Positions 16,381-24,966 of a stretch of 64,000 nucleotides of DNA are shown here, one piece after another. The DNA is from an uncultured Gammaproteobacteria bacterium. Its GTDB lineage: Bacteria; Pseudomonadota; Gammaproteobacteria; Pseudomonadales; Porticoccaceae. The position numbers and the translations under genes are program-made. Below the pieces are notes generated by a model that saw nothing but the letters and a program-made list of their open reading frames with translations, was not told the DNA's origin and did no database searches. The stretch lies in contig CAJXQR010000003.1 in NCBI GenBank assembly GCA_913058345.1, positions 124,001 through 188,000 of the forward strand. Direction: 5' to 3'. Numbering within the stretch: the first letter of the stretch is position 1; each line of letters opens with the position of its first letter.

Positions 16381-18117
16381 TTAAGGATAAAAAGGGTAAA
16401 TCAAGGGTATGGTGATGAGAGCGATAGTTGCATAGAGTAGAGAAATGGGCAGGCCGGTTTTTAGATAATCTAATAACTGATAATTACCTGCACTGTAGAC
16501 CATAAGGTTAGTTTGGTAGCCGTGAGGCGAAATAAAACTGGCACTAGCGCCAAAAGCGACAGCCATAACAAAAGGCATGGGATTCGTCTGGTATTGGTTG
16601 GCCATGCTTAGAGCAATAGGAAAAACCAGAACGGCTGCTGCGTTGTTAGTGACTAACTCTGTGAGAAGAAGGGTGAGTATGAAACAAGCGATGAGCGCTG
16701 GATAGGCGCCCTGTGCACCCGGTGCGGTAAGGATTAGATCGGCGAGTAAATTGGCTACGCCGGAGTCATGCATTACCTGGGCAAACCCCAGGGCTGCACC
16801 AATAACGATGATGAGTTCGAAGGGGAAATGACGGCGTATTTCATTAACGCTAAGCAGCCTACTGATAATGAGGCCCCCGAGCATGATTAACAGACCTTTA
16901 AACAAGGGTAATATAGCGAGAGCGGAAAGAGCTATGACGGCGATAAAACTGGCTATGATGCTGTATTCAGTCAGCGTTGACAGGTGTTCTTTCGTGTTGA
17001 CACCACCGAGTACAATAAAGTTGCGCGGCAGGTTGTGTCTTGAATGGAAGTCGTGTCCAGTCGCTAGTATCAGGCTGTCACCTGATTGCAGTTTTATCTT
17101 TCCCAGGCCGCCTGCAAGTCGTTGATCGCCGCGCCGTACAGCGACGACAGCTGCGTCAAACATGGCGCGAAAATTGACTTCACGCAAGGGGCGACCAGTG
17201 ATGGTAGCGTTGTGACTGACCACGACTTCACTAAGGTTTCTGGTCAGGTTACTTTGGTCGTCATCAAAAATACTGAGCCCTTTGAACTGGTTAAGGGTTT
17301 GAATGTTCTCTATATCACCGGCAAAAATTAACAGGTCGCCCTCTTCTATTATTTCCTCTGGCGAGACCGGACTTATAATATGCTGGTCGCGGATAATTTC
17401 GACGAGAAAAAGATCGACTAAATTTCGAAAACCGTTATCCAGCAGTGATTTGCGGATTAAAGGGGAATCACTTTGTACTCTTGCCTCGAGAAAATAGGTT
17501 TTACTTTCACTGGTATCAACCGCTCGACTTGGTAATGCCCGGGGGGCGATGATAAGTAATAAGATCATACAGCCCAGGAAAATGGGTACGCCGATGGCTG
17601 TAAAATCAAACATGGATAGCGGCGGTAAGCCGTTTTCTATCACTAGTCCATTGAGTATGAGGTTGGTTGATGTGCCCACCAGAGTAAGTGTGCCACCCCA
17701 TATTGAGGCATAGGAAAGAGGGATGAGCAATCGAGAGGGTGGCAGTTTATTCTGGTTTTTAATGGCGCTCATAAAAGAGGCGACGACTGCAGTATTATTA
17801 CTTACCGAGGAAACGAGACCGGCTGTGAGACCAAGCTTTAGAAGAGCGCGCTGATAACCACCACTGAGTACTTTCTGTCCGAGGCGCGAAAAGAGCTGGG
17901 TTTTCTCTATAGCGAGAACCAATATGATGAGTAAAATGAGTGTCGCGAGGGCTTCGTTAGTATAGTGTTTTAAAGCATCGCCCAAACTAATCATATCCAG
18001 TAAATACAGGACAGAAATAGCGCTGCTAAAAAGGAAGACGGGGCGAATGCGAGTTGCAGCCAGGCCGATAATGATGCCTGTTAGACACAGCATGACGATA
18101 AATTGATCTGGGTTCAT
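16381..18117 (-). CDS. SLC13-family permease with two TrkA-C domains
   Basis: A 578-residue inner-membrane transporter of the divalent anion:Na+ symporter group. About five helices, two cytosolic RCK-C (TrkA-C) domains near residues 210-275 and 285-350, then a second helix bundle follow one another. The paired signature loops are SNNTAVVASFMSAIKN with VGTSTNLILNGLV, and VTNNAAAVLVFPIA with SPHGYQTNLMVYSAGNY. Substrate cannot be told; sulfate or dicarboxylates are usual for relatives. It stands alone between the tRNA gene and a co-directional aldolase. Confidence 0.85.
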   Translation of the reverse strand: MNPDQFIVMLCLTGIIIGLAATRIRPVFLFSSAISVLYLLDMISLGDALKHYTNEALATLILLIILVLAIEKTQLFSRLGQKVLSGGYQRALLKLGLTAGLVSSVSNNTAVVASFMSAIKNQNKLPPSRLLIPLSYASIWGGTLTLVGTSTNLILNGLVIENGLPPLSMFDFTAIGVPIFLGCMILLLIIAPRALPSRAVDTSESKTYFLEARVQSDSPLIRKSLLDNGFRNLVDLFLVEIIRDQHIISPVSPEEIIEEGDLLIFAGDIENIQTLNQFKGLSIFDDDQSNLTRNLSEVVVSHNATITGRPLREVNFRAMFDAAVVAVRRGDQRLAGGLGKIKLQSGDSLILATGHDFHSRHNLPRNFIVLGGVNTKEHLSTLTEYSIIASFIAVIALSALAILPLFKGLLIMLGGLIISRLLSVNEIRRHFPFELIIVIGAALGFAQVMHDSGVANLLADLILTAPGAQGAYPALIACFILTLLLTELVTNNAAAVLVFPIALSMANQYQTNPMPFVMAVAFGASASFISPHGYQTNLMVYSAGNYQLLDYLKTGLPISLLYATIALITIPLIYPFYP

Positions 18118-18272
18118 TTATGTAGACCTAACAAAAGTAGGCTCGGTGGCCCATGCTTTTTTTAAACAGTGTTGTCCGTAATACAGGTTTTAGCTGATAT
18201 AGACCATTATGTGAGGGCGGATAATAAAGGGTGTGTTGCACCCTGTTTAGCTGGTGGAGGCGGCGGCTGGAC

Positions 18273-19064
18273 CTAATCAAACATATCGCTCTGCTCACTA
18301 ATAATGACATCGTAAAGGGATTGGAAGGCAAACTTCCCCGCCGTTTCGCTGCCGACGGTTTTATAGGTGAGTTGTGCAATATCGGGTCGTATTAACCTGG
18401 GTGTGCCGGCAGCTTCAGCAAGTAACTGGGCCTGGCAGCTGCGCTCCATGGTGATAAACCACCAGGCTGCAGCGTCAACACTTGCGGCAACAGTGAGAAG
18501 GCCGTGATTTTGTAAAATGCAGGCTTTATTTTGACCGAGAGCGGCAGCGATACGTTTTCCTTCGTTCATATCCAGAACAACACCGGTAAAGTCGTCAAAT
18601 AAAGCGTGATCTTCGTAAAAGGCGCAGGCGTCTTGAGTGATCGGGTCGAGTTTTTTCCCCAGTGTTGACCAGCTTTTACCGTGGACAGAATGGGCATGAG
18701 CTGCAGCGATAACATCGGGGCGAGCTGCGTGAATATTGCCGTGAATAGTGAAGGCGGCACCATTTAACAGCCCTTCGCCCTCGACGACTTCACCTCGATC
18801 ATTAACCAAAATGAGCTGCGACATTTTAATGCGCTTGAAAGAGACCCCAAAGGGGTTAACCCAGAAATGATCGTGGTGCTCGGGGTCTCGCACAGTGATA
18901 TGCCCTGCAGCGCCCTCGTCAAAACCCAATTTACCAAACAGGCGAAACGCGGCAGTAAGCCGCTGTTTGCGGTGTAAACGCTCTGCAGTGATAGATTGAA
19001 AACTGTCTGATTGTGGGTTGTCATTATGCTGAGTCATAACGATTGGATTAACAGTGTTGCTCAT
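18273..19064 (-). CDS. Class II aldolase/adducin family protein
   Basis: A 263-residue cytosolic protein of the zinc-dependent class II aldolase/adducin fold. It has the AFRLFGKLGFDEGAAGHITV opening, the PDVIAAAHAHSVHGKSW metal-binding His pair and the ILQNHGLLTVAASVDAAAWW segment with a third His. This subfamily, without clear aldolase evidence, is common next to oxidative pathway genes in proteobacteria. The start chosen is ATG 19064 followed by SNTVNPIVMTQH; a methionine eight codons on is possible. No operon partner is obvious. Confidence 0.85.
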   Translation of the reverse strand: MSNTVNPIVMTQHNDNPQSDSFQSITAERLHRKQRLTAAFRLFGKLGFDEGAAGHITVRDPEHHDHFWVNPFGVSFKRIKMSQLILVNDRGEVVEGEGLLNGAAFTIHGNIHAARPDVIAAAHAHSVHGKSWSTLGKKLDPITQDACAFYEDHALFDDFTGVVLDMNEGKRIAAALGQNKACILQNHGLLTVAASVDAAAWWFITMERSCQAQLLAEAAGTPRLIRPDIAQLTYKTVGSETAGKFAFQSLYDVIISEQSDMFD

Positions 19065-19308
19065 GCCGAGTACCTCGCCGCCATATTGTCATTATATATG
19101 TGTTGAGCTTATTGGTATGAGCTTAGCATAGAGGGTGTTTGAAATTGTTAGGATTTGGGGTATTGAACGTGTCAGAGTTTCTATTGCTTCAGGTCGCCAG
19201 CCATTATCTTCAAGACGTTGGGGCTGGTAAAATGATTTTCATAAAAGGGTTCGCTCACTTCTTACAAGGATGTGACCTACAGTTTTAGAGAAATGGCAGT
19301 ATATCGCA

Positions 19309-20037
19309 ATGATAGAATATCGTAGTTCCTGTCGTTCAGTGAATAGATGTCTGTGCATTAGTCCTTGCCGCTTGTGGTGGGCCTTTGTGCTGATGCTGGT
19401 GCCAATGGTAGCTGCTGCGCATACTATTTCTGGAGACAATGCCCGCTTTGTCGAAGGCCTTGAGGGTCCCGCTGTTATTCCCTATATGTATCTGGGCGCT
19501 AAGCATATGGTGACCGGTTATGATCATTTATTATATTTGGTTGGCGTAGTTTTCTTCCTACGGCGCTTAAAGGATGTCGCCCTGTATGTCAGCCTTTTTA
19601 CGCTGGGACACAGTGTGACTTTGTTGGGTGGTGTGTTGCTGGAGTGGAATGTTAACGCTTATTTGATTGATACTATCATTGGGCTTTCTGTTGTCTACAA
19701 AGCCTTTGAAAATATGAATGGCTTTCAGCAAGTTTTTGGTCTCCAGTTCAATGCCCGGATTGCCGTGTTGATTTTCGGCTTTTTTCATGGCCTGGGCTTA
19801 GCGACGAAATTACAGGACTTATCCCTGGCGGCGGATAGCCTGGTTATTAATATGCTGAGCTTCAATGTTGGGGTGGAAATTGGTCAGGTGATCGCTCTGA
19901 CGTGTATCGTTCTTGTGCTAGGGCAGTGGCGTAAGACTCATCATTTTCGTGGGCAGGCTCTTATGGCTAACACGGTGCTAATGAGTTTAGGGTTTATGTT
20001 GGCCGGATATCAATTTTCGGCGTACCTATGGGCATAA
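19309..20037 (+). CDS. HupE/UreJ family membrane protein
   Basis: A 242-residue protein with an N-terminal signal-like helix (residues about 24-39, cut site near AAAHTIS) and six further helices. The marker motifs are GYDHLLYLVGVVFF, LFTLGHSVTLL and IFGFFHGLGLATKL, with conserved His residues that could bind metal. HupE/UreJ proteins are linked to nickel or cobalt uptake. Many members, including this one, are not next to hydrogenase or urease genes, so the metal is unknown. The gene is followed 22 bases later by a membrane-anchored partner. Confidence 0.85.
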   Translation: MIEYRSSCRSVNRCLCISPCRLWWAFVLMLVPMVAAAHTISGDNARFVEGLEGPAVIPYMYLGAKHMVTGYDHLLYLVGVVFFLRRLKDVALYVSLFTLGHSVTLLGGVLLEWNVNAYLIDTIIGLSVVYKAFENMNGFQQVFGLQFNARIAVLIFGFFHGLGLATKLQDLSLAADSLVINMLSFNVGVEIGQVIALTCIVLVLGQWRKTHHFRGQALMANTVLMSLGFMLAGYQFSAYLWA

Positions 20038-20059
20038 GTGAAGGAATACTAGAGATTTA

Positions 20060-20671
20060 ATGATGACAATCAAAGTGCCGGAATCAGACATTTTGCAAGC
20101 AGAGAGGCGTAAAGTTTTAGCGGCTACTTTATTTGCCGTGGTTTCAGCAGTGGTCATTCTAGTTCTTTTTATTTTACCGGCGGAATTTAATAAAGACCCC
20201 CTGGGTATGGGTGAAGTTTTAGGTCTTTCGGGCTTATCGAGTTCGTCAGGTGTGAGAGTGGAAACAATACATAAGGAAGAGGGTGCTTTACGTGAAGATA
20301 GCGTCTCATTTCAGTTGTTACCGTTTGAATTTGTAGAGTATAAATATCAGCTGAATAAAGGCGGCAGTATGGTCTATAGCTGGAATAGTACTAAAGCTAA
20401 AGCGGGAAGCAGCCTGGTTTCATTTGAATTTCACGGCGAATCTGAAGAGACTGAAGATTATGTGGAGAGTTATAGCTTAGGCGAGGGGGAACACGAAGCA
20501 GGTACGTTTATCGCGCCTTTTAGTGGTATCCATGGCTGGTATTGGGCAAATCATGGGTCTGAAATCGTAACAGTGACGTTAAATACTGCAGGCTTTTACA
20601 CACAGAGCCTTGAGTTTCGTGATGGCTTTGTGAATAAAAAGCCTTTAGAGCAAGTAGGCGCGATCAAATAA
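20060..20671 (+). CDS. Membrane-anchored periplasmic protein paired with HupE/UreJ
   Basis: A 203-residue protein with one N-terminal membrane helix (residues about 22-40, AATLFAVVSAVVILVLFIL) and a periplasmic beta domain. The domain contains LPFEFVEYKYQLNKGGSMVY and ends with FSGIHGWYWANHGSEIVTVT. Such single-span proteins are regularly found right behind this subtype of HupE/UreJ gene, so a joint complex is likely. Two adjacent ATGs (20060, 20063) could start it. Function is unknown. Confidence 0.75.
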   Translation: MMTIKVPESDILQAERRKVLAATLFAVVSAVVILVLFILPAEFNKDPLGMGEVLGLSGLSSSSGVRVETIHKEEGALREDSVSFQLLPFEFVEYKYQLNKGGSMVYSWNSTKAKAGSSLVSFEFHGESEETEDYVESYSLGEGEHEAGTFIAPFSGIHGWYWANHGSEIVTVTLNTAGFYTQSLEFRDGFVNKKPLEQVGAIK

Positions 20672-20789
20672 GATGATGAAAAGCAGTAGGTCAGTGTTAA
20701 ACCGACGATTTTGATATTCTGACCAAATAACACCATTTTAACGGTGCAACTGGGTCAGAGCTATTGCTTAGGACAGTTCGAGATAAAAA

Positions 20790-21293
20790 TCAGGGTAAGC
20801 CCCCTGCGTTTTCTCCACGCACATAAACAGAGTGACAGGCTTTGCAAACGCGGTAAATTTGGCCGCCCGCATCAAATAAGGCGTCAGAATCCTGGTTTTT
20901 GGCTGCTGTCTGAGCACGTAAACCGGCGTCCACCAAACCTAGCGCAGTGTCTTTCCAAACTTTCTCATCAACCACCCGCCCTGGCATCATCAACAAGTTA
21001 CCGCTTGCAGCAACGACAGCGGCGCTGTGTTCAACGGCTAACCAGCCTTCGTCTGTGGTTGGCGCCAGTTCCCTGGTGCCGGCAGACGTGATGATACTTC
21101 CTGCAGAGTTCCACACGCCAAAAGCAGCGGGGTCGAGCACCCACTGCATGATGTGTTTGACATCACCGCTTAGCTTGAAAGTGCCAGAATCCCCGTGTTC
21201 CGCTTCTGTTAGCGGTGTTGCCTGCTCGGAAGGGCTGCAGGCAACAAGTGTGCTAAGCAAAAAAGCGGTGGGTAGGAGCTTGCCTATCTTCAC
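20790..21293 (-). CDS. c'-type cytochrome lipoprotein
   Basis: A 167-residue lipoprotein: signal peptide MKIGKLLPTAFLLSTLVAC with the lipobox Cys at residue 19. The body is helical and has a single haem-binding motif CKACH near residue 150, close to the C-terminus as in cytochrome c'/c556 four-helix bundles. It would be anchored on the periplasmic side. It is the last gene of a minus-strand run with the DUF6152 gene and a paralogous secreted protein, so it may serve as electron carrier for that set; this is inferred. Confidence 0.75.
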   Translation of the reverse strand: MKIGKLLPTAFLLSTLVACSPSEQATPLTEAEHGDSGTFKLSGDVKHIMQWVLDPAAFGVWNSAGSIITSAGTRELAPTTDEGWLAVEHSAAVVAASGNLLMMPGRVVDEKVWKDTALGLVDAGLRAQTAAKNQDSDALFDAGGQIYRVCKACHSVYVRGENAGGLP

Positions 21294-21312
21294 TTAGCGT
21301 ACCCCTTTTTGT

Positions 21313-21738
21313 TTATCGGCCTGGGTCAGCGCCGTCGTCGGGAGCGCCAGTACCGGATGAACCCATGAACATTTTCTTACCGTTGGCAAGTGTAATATTA
21401 CGGCCATTGGCGCTATTGGTGCGATCTTTTGCCTGATAGCCTTCAACGACAATTTCGGTACCAATGGCAATAGATCGCTTGTTGATGCCTCTGCGCAATA
21501 ATGTGTTAGGAGTGCCACCTTCAATTCTCCAGGCCTCTTTCTCTCCTTCAGCATTCGTGACTTCTATGTGAAACCAGGCATGGGGGTTTACCCACTCGAT
21601 GCGGGTGACAGAGCCGCGCAAAGTGAGCGGCGCGTTGGCGTCGAATTCTGCGCCAAATGCATGGTGTGCATTGGATTGTGCAGAGACTAGGCAGCCCAGC
21701 GCTAATCCACTGGCTGTAGCAATTTTTTTAAAAGACAT
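21313..21738 (-). CDS. DUF6152 family secreted protein
   Basis: A 141-residue periplasmic protein with signal peptide (residues 1-24, cut after SNA) and mature start HHAFGAEFDANAP. The core VTRIEWVNPHAWFHIEV is diagnostic for DUF6152, a small OB-like beta fold common in proteobacteria. The second half continues with WRIEGGTPNTLLRRGIN and the basic turn GYQAKDRTNSANGR. The HH pair and the W-NPHAW motif could bind metal. It is 66 bases downstream of the 283-residue secreted protein gene on the same strand; the two families often travel together. Confidence 0.8.
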   Translation of the reverse strand: MSFKKIATASGLALGCLVSAQSNAHHAFGAEFDANAPLTLRGSVTRIEWVNPHAWFHIEVTNAEGEKEAWRIEGGTPNTLLRRGINKRSIAIGTEIVVEGYQAKDRTNSANGRNITLANGKKMFMGSSGTGAPDDGADPGR

Positions 21739-21804
21739 AAAAGTGACCTCTGGTTAAAAACAGTATGAAAAATTTATGGGTATCTCAGCAAGTCTCTCTA
21801 CTAT

Positions 21805-22656
21805 TTAATCGAGAGGTTTTGCGCGCAGGTCGCCGTAGAGTAGTTCTTCAACGAACTCGACACATTTGAAATCAAGTATTTGCACGTTGGGTTCCATGCG
21901 ACGGTAAAGAGGCATGCTGATTTTCCAGGGCTTCGTGAACGTCTGTGGGTCGGTGATCGTGGCTTCATACTGAATATGGTTCGGGCTCGTCATTGTATAA
22001 CGCTCTTCAACATGTAGTTGATCACTGTGGTGATTGCCAGAGCGATCAAACCAGGTTGACGCATTTTGGCCAGTGACATCGATAACGAGGGTGTCGCCTT
22101 CCCACCGCGCGACAGATTGTCCCATCCAGCTATCAACGGGAGCAGGGCCGGGGTCTTTCATGAAAATATCGCGGTCGGCGCCAGCGTATTGATAGGTGAT
22201 AAAAATCGAATCATCGCCCTGAAAAATCTGAAAAGGTTGCGGTATATACGTGGCACGAGGTACGCCCGGGAGATAACACTTTATCTCAGGGTCGCGCTCA
22301 AGCCAGTGCAGTTGGTTTTCTTTCTTAATGGCAAGTGCCTCAGGTTTGTAGGGTATTTTCCCCCCTTCAACGACACCTAGACTGGGGGGAACAGCGCCGA
22401 CGGCACCTAACTTCAGGACTTCCTTTGCGGGGATAGGGCCAGCAGGGCCATCCCGTAAAGCCATGGCGGGACGAGCCATATGCATTTCTATATCGAAATT
22501 AGCCTCATTCATTACTTGCCATATACCGTTAAGGTCTGGATGAATGCCGTCAGCAGCACGCGGCGCTTTGAAGTTGCTATCCGCAGCAAGAATGCCCGTT
22601 GATATAACCGAGAGGACGGAGAGCAGTGTTATTTTCCGCATAGATTTTAAGTTCAC
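21805..22656 (-). CDS. Secreted protein of unknown function (paralogue 1)
   Basis: A 283-residue exported protein with a signal peptide ending near ILAADSNF. It contains the conserved motifs DLNGIWQVMNEANFD near the start, SVARWEGDTLVIDVTGQN in the middle and YEATITDPQTFTKPWKISMP near the end. The same motifs occur in the larger product at 24967-26067, so the two are paralogues. The beta-rich, lipocalin-like pattern suggests a binding fold. The gene heads a run with DUF6152 and a cytochrome lipoprotein. No enzyme motif is visible. Confidence 0.7.
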   Translation of the reverse strand: MNLKSMRKITLLSVLSVISTGILAADSNFKAPRAADGIHPDLNGIWQVMNEANFDIEMHMARPAMALRDGPAGPIPAKEVLKLGAVGAVPPSLGVVEGGKIPYKPEALAIKKENQLHWLERDPEIKCYLPGVPRATYIPQPFQIFQGDDSIFITYQYAGADRDIFMKDPGPAPVDSWMGQSVARWEGDTLVIDVTGQNASTWFDRSGNHHSDQLHVEERYTMTSPNHIQYEATITDPQTFTKPWKISMPLYRRMEPNVQILDFKCVEFVEELLYGDLRAKPLD

Positions 22657-22973
22657 AAGTTAAGCTTCCCATTGTTTTTATCGAATACGTAAGCATAACC
22701 TACCTGATTCATCTATGGGAAGTTATCAGTAAAAGGGGAGTTGGCGCGTTTATAAGGAAGGACTGGCGCATTATAAAACCAGGTTGGGTTTGCTTTAGCG
22801 TAATTACTTTTGGTGATGGCTTTAACAGAAGCCGATTGATTCGCTCAATTTATGGTGGAGGCATAGAAGGCTCGATTGCTTAAAGGTTTTCAAGTAAGAT
22901 CGTTGAGTTACATCAATTGCGTGATAACTGAGTTTTGCGTAATAATAAGTATTAAAAAAATTGGGGGAAAACC

Positions 22974-23549
22974 ATGCTCAATGAGCTTCTTTTTAAATTT
23001 GCAACATGGCTTGATGGTTTTCAAGCGAGCACTAATTTGCATGAGGCTTTATATGCCTATGGCTGGGTCGAGGGAACGCATGTGCTCACCTTGACGCTTT
23101 TTCTAGGTATGTTACTTGTTATCGATTTGCGCTTGTTAGGTGTTGCTTTTAAAGAGCTACCGGCTTCCACGCTGATGGAGCGGCTCGACAAACCTATGAT
23201 GATAGGGTTTGTCGTGATGATTATCAGCGGAGTGCTTCTGTATTTCGCTATTCCTGTTCGGTCGACACAGAGTATTTGGTTTCGTATTAAAGTGGTGTTG
23301 CTAATCGCTGCAGGTATCAATGCACTGCTGATTCGCAATATGACCAGATCAACTAATTTGACATGGGATAGAGATCCCATTCCACCCAAACGGATACGCG
23401 TTGGTGCGGGTCTGTCTCTTTCCCTGTGGATTTTAGTGGTTGTCTGTGGCCGTAACATGGCTTATGACTGGTGGGATTGCCATAAAGAAATGCCTTATTT
23501 TATGTACTGGGCAGCGGGCTGTGTTAATGAGTTAGCGGCATTTGAGTGA
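22974..23549 (+). CDS. DUF6644-like membrane protein (first copy)
   Basis: A 191-residue inner-membrane protein with about four helices. It shares the pattern (helical N-terminal amphipath, WVEGTHVLTLTLFLGMLLVI with a conserved His, then DLRLLG) with the next gene. Four-helix His-containing proteins of this type resemble cytochrome b-like membrane domains. GGGG lies about eight bases before ATG 22974. It is divergent from the DUF6152 run, separated by 317 bases. Confidence 0.7.
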   Translation: MLNELLFKFATWLDGFQASTNLHEALYAYGWVEGTHVLTLTLFLGMLLVIDLRLLGVAFKELPASTLMERLDKPMMIGFVVMIISGVLLYFAIPVRSTQSIWFRIKVVLLIAAGINALLIRNMTRSTNLTWDRDPIPPKRIRVGAGLSLSLWILVVVCGRNMAYDWWDCHKEMPYFMYWAAGCVNELAAFE

Positions 23550-23624
23550 TTTTAAGACGCTAATTTTTTTAACAAAAAGCGTTTACAAAGTATTTTAAAA
23601 TAAGGCCCTGTGGGGGGAATAAAA

Positions 23625-24131
23625 ATGAATGTAGTTCCTTTTTTTGAATGGCTAGATGCCTCTTGGTTAGCCAGTTTTTCTAAAACCTATGCTGGCTTAT
23701 TCTCAATGGTTCAGGCGGTTCATATCCTTAGCATGGTTATGCTCGTTGGGATGATTATTCTTGGTGATTTACGTATGTTGAATATCGTTCTTAGAGGTGT
23801 GCCCTCTGACGTTATTCTTCGCAATACAAAGAAATGGATCTATATTGGGTTGGTCGGAATAATACTGTCTGGCATTTATGAATCTTCTGCGATAGCGATG
23901 AAGTTGGCTTACAATTCTTTTTTCTGGGCTAAGATGGCTGGCTTAGCGATGGGTATTGTCTTTATGCTGAGCCTGCGCAGTGCCGTTTATAGCCGTGCAC
24001 CAGAAGTTATTGCTTCCACAGGTCCAAAAACAGACGCGGTAGAACCCTGGGTAGTGAAGTTAGTGGCTCTGACTAGCTTGTTTATTTGGTTTAGCGTAGC
24101 GGCCAATGGTCGCTGGATTGGGTTTTCATAG
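23625..24131 (+). CDS. DUF6644-like membrane protein (second copy)
   Basis: A 168-residue membrane protein from ATG 23625, preceded by GGGGGGA; an in-frame GTG at 23610 lies within this ribosome site and is rejected. It has four helices and the segment VQAVHILSMVMLVGMIILGD followed by LRMLN, aligned with the first copy. A helix pair YIGLVGIILSGIYESSAIAM and a C-terminal FIWFSVAANGRWIGF complete it. Together the two copies may form a heterodimeric membrane unit. Confidence 0.7.
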   Translation: MNVVPFFEWLDASWLASFSKTYAGLFSMVQAVHILSMVMLVGMIILGDLRMLNIVLRGVPSDVILRNTKKWIYIGLVGIILSGIYESSAIAMKLAYNSFFWAKMAGLAMGIVFMLSLRSAVYSRAPEVIASTGPKTDAVEPWVVKLVALTSLFIWFSVAANGRWIGFS

Positions 24132-24160
24132 AAATTTAATAAGTCTTGTCGAGAGTGGTC

Positions 24161-24316
24161 ATGAAAACAAGTACATTAGGAAAAGTTGCAGCAGTTTTCT
24201 CAATCGCAATCATTATTGGTTGGGGCGTTTATTGGGGGGTTCAAGTCAAAGATACTATGTGCTTACTTGAAGCGGCCACTTCCGAAGAGATGCCTGAGTG
24301 CCTGGAAAATCTGTAA
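24161..24316 (+). CDS. Small single-pass membrane protein in the DUF6644 run
   Basis: A 51-residue ORF 29 bases after the second DUF6644-like gene, with GAGAG at 24151-24155 before ATG 24161. It has a basic N-terminus, one membrane helix (GKVAAVFSIAIIIGWGVYWG) and a polar tail with two Cys (CLLEAATSEEMPECLENL). The cysteines could form a disulfide on the periplasmic side. It fits as a small subunit of a complex with the two upstream proteins; this is inference from position. Confidence 0.55.
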   Translation: MKTSTLGKVAAVFSIAIIIGWGVYWGVQVKDTMCLLEAATSEEMPECLENL

Positions 24317-24902
24317 CCAGGGCAGTTGCAGGTTTAATTATAATTTTCTGTCTAAGTTTAAACTACTAGCTATTGTGTTCTGGGCCTGTCCCAGTCTAGC
24401 ATTTTCCTGATATCTACTACGCAACCTTTACCTGTAGTAGCTCAGGAGTCGCTCACATCTACTCGTTTTATTAGCACTTAAGTCTTTGTTGATGATGCAC
24501 CCGCGTCTTCTTAATATAGCAGCGATTTAATACTGCTCTGTTTATGCTGGAGCTAATACTGAGGTTCTTGAGCTCGGCAGATCTAAGTGCCATGTTCGGC
24601 ATTTGGTTGTGTCATGTATTCTCGAGTCAACCGCCGGGCATCGGGTATTTTTAATCCCGGCTATCACAAAGCGTTCAATATTGGCTGGGCGAAGAGCAGA
24701 GTGTTTGAAGAATTAGGCTGCAAAAAAAAAGTTGCTCTACGATGAGGTCTAGAAGTTCTTCGACTCAAGATGATGGGCTGAAGTCTTGATCAGACCTTAA
24801 CTCTTTGCTTTGGGCTTTAATGGCGTAGTCGTGTAAGGCCAGGCTATTAATCGATAGCTTCTTCTGTCATACATTTTGGTGATGGTATAAGAAAGGTACT
24901 TG
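24317..24902. other. 586-base gene-free stretch
   Basis: No convincing coding frame is present on either strand; stop codons are frequent in all frames. Composition and short broken frames suggest decayed coding DNA, but no family could be recognised. It separates the plus-strand DUF6644-like run from the convergent paralogue gene. Confidence 0.5.
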
Positions 24903-24936
24903 CCCGCTTGATAAGTTTGCGTTTTTATCAAGCGGG
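24903..24936. terminator. Perfect 12-bp inverted repeat after the paralogue gene
   Basis: CCCGCTTGATAA at 24903-24914 pairs exactly with TTATCAAGCGGG at 24925-24936 around a 10-base loop. It lies 30 bases past the stop of the minus-strand gene at 24967 and most likely ends its transcript. It lacks a strong T run on either side. Confidence 0.6.
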
Positions 24937-24966
24937 TAGCTTTAAGCAAGTTGTGACGGAGGGGTG

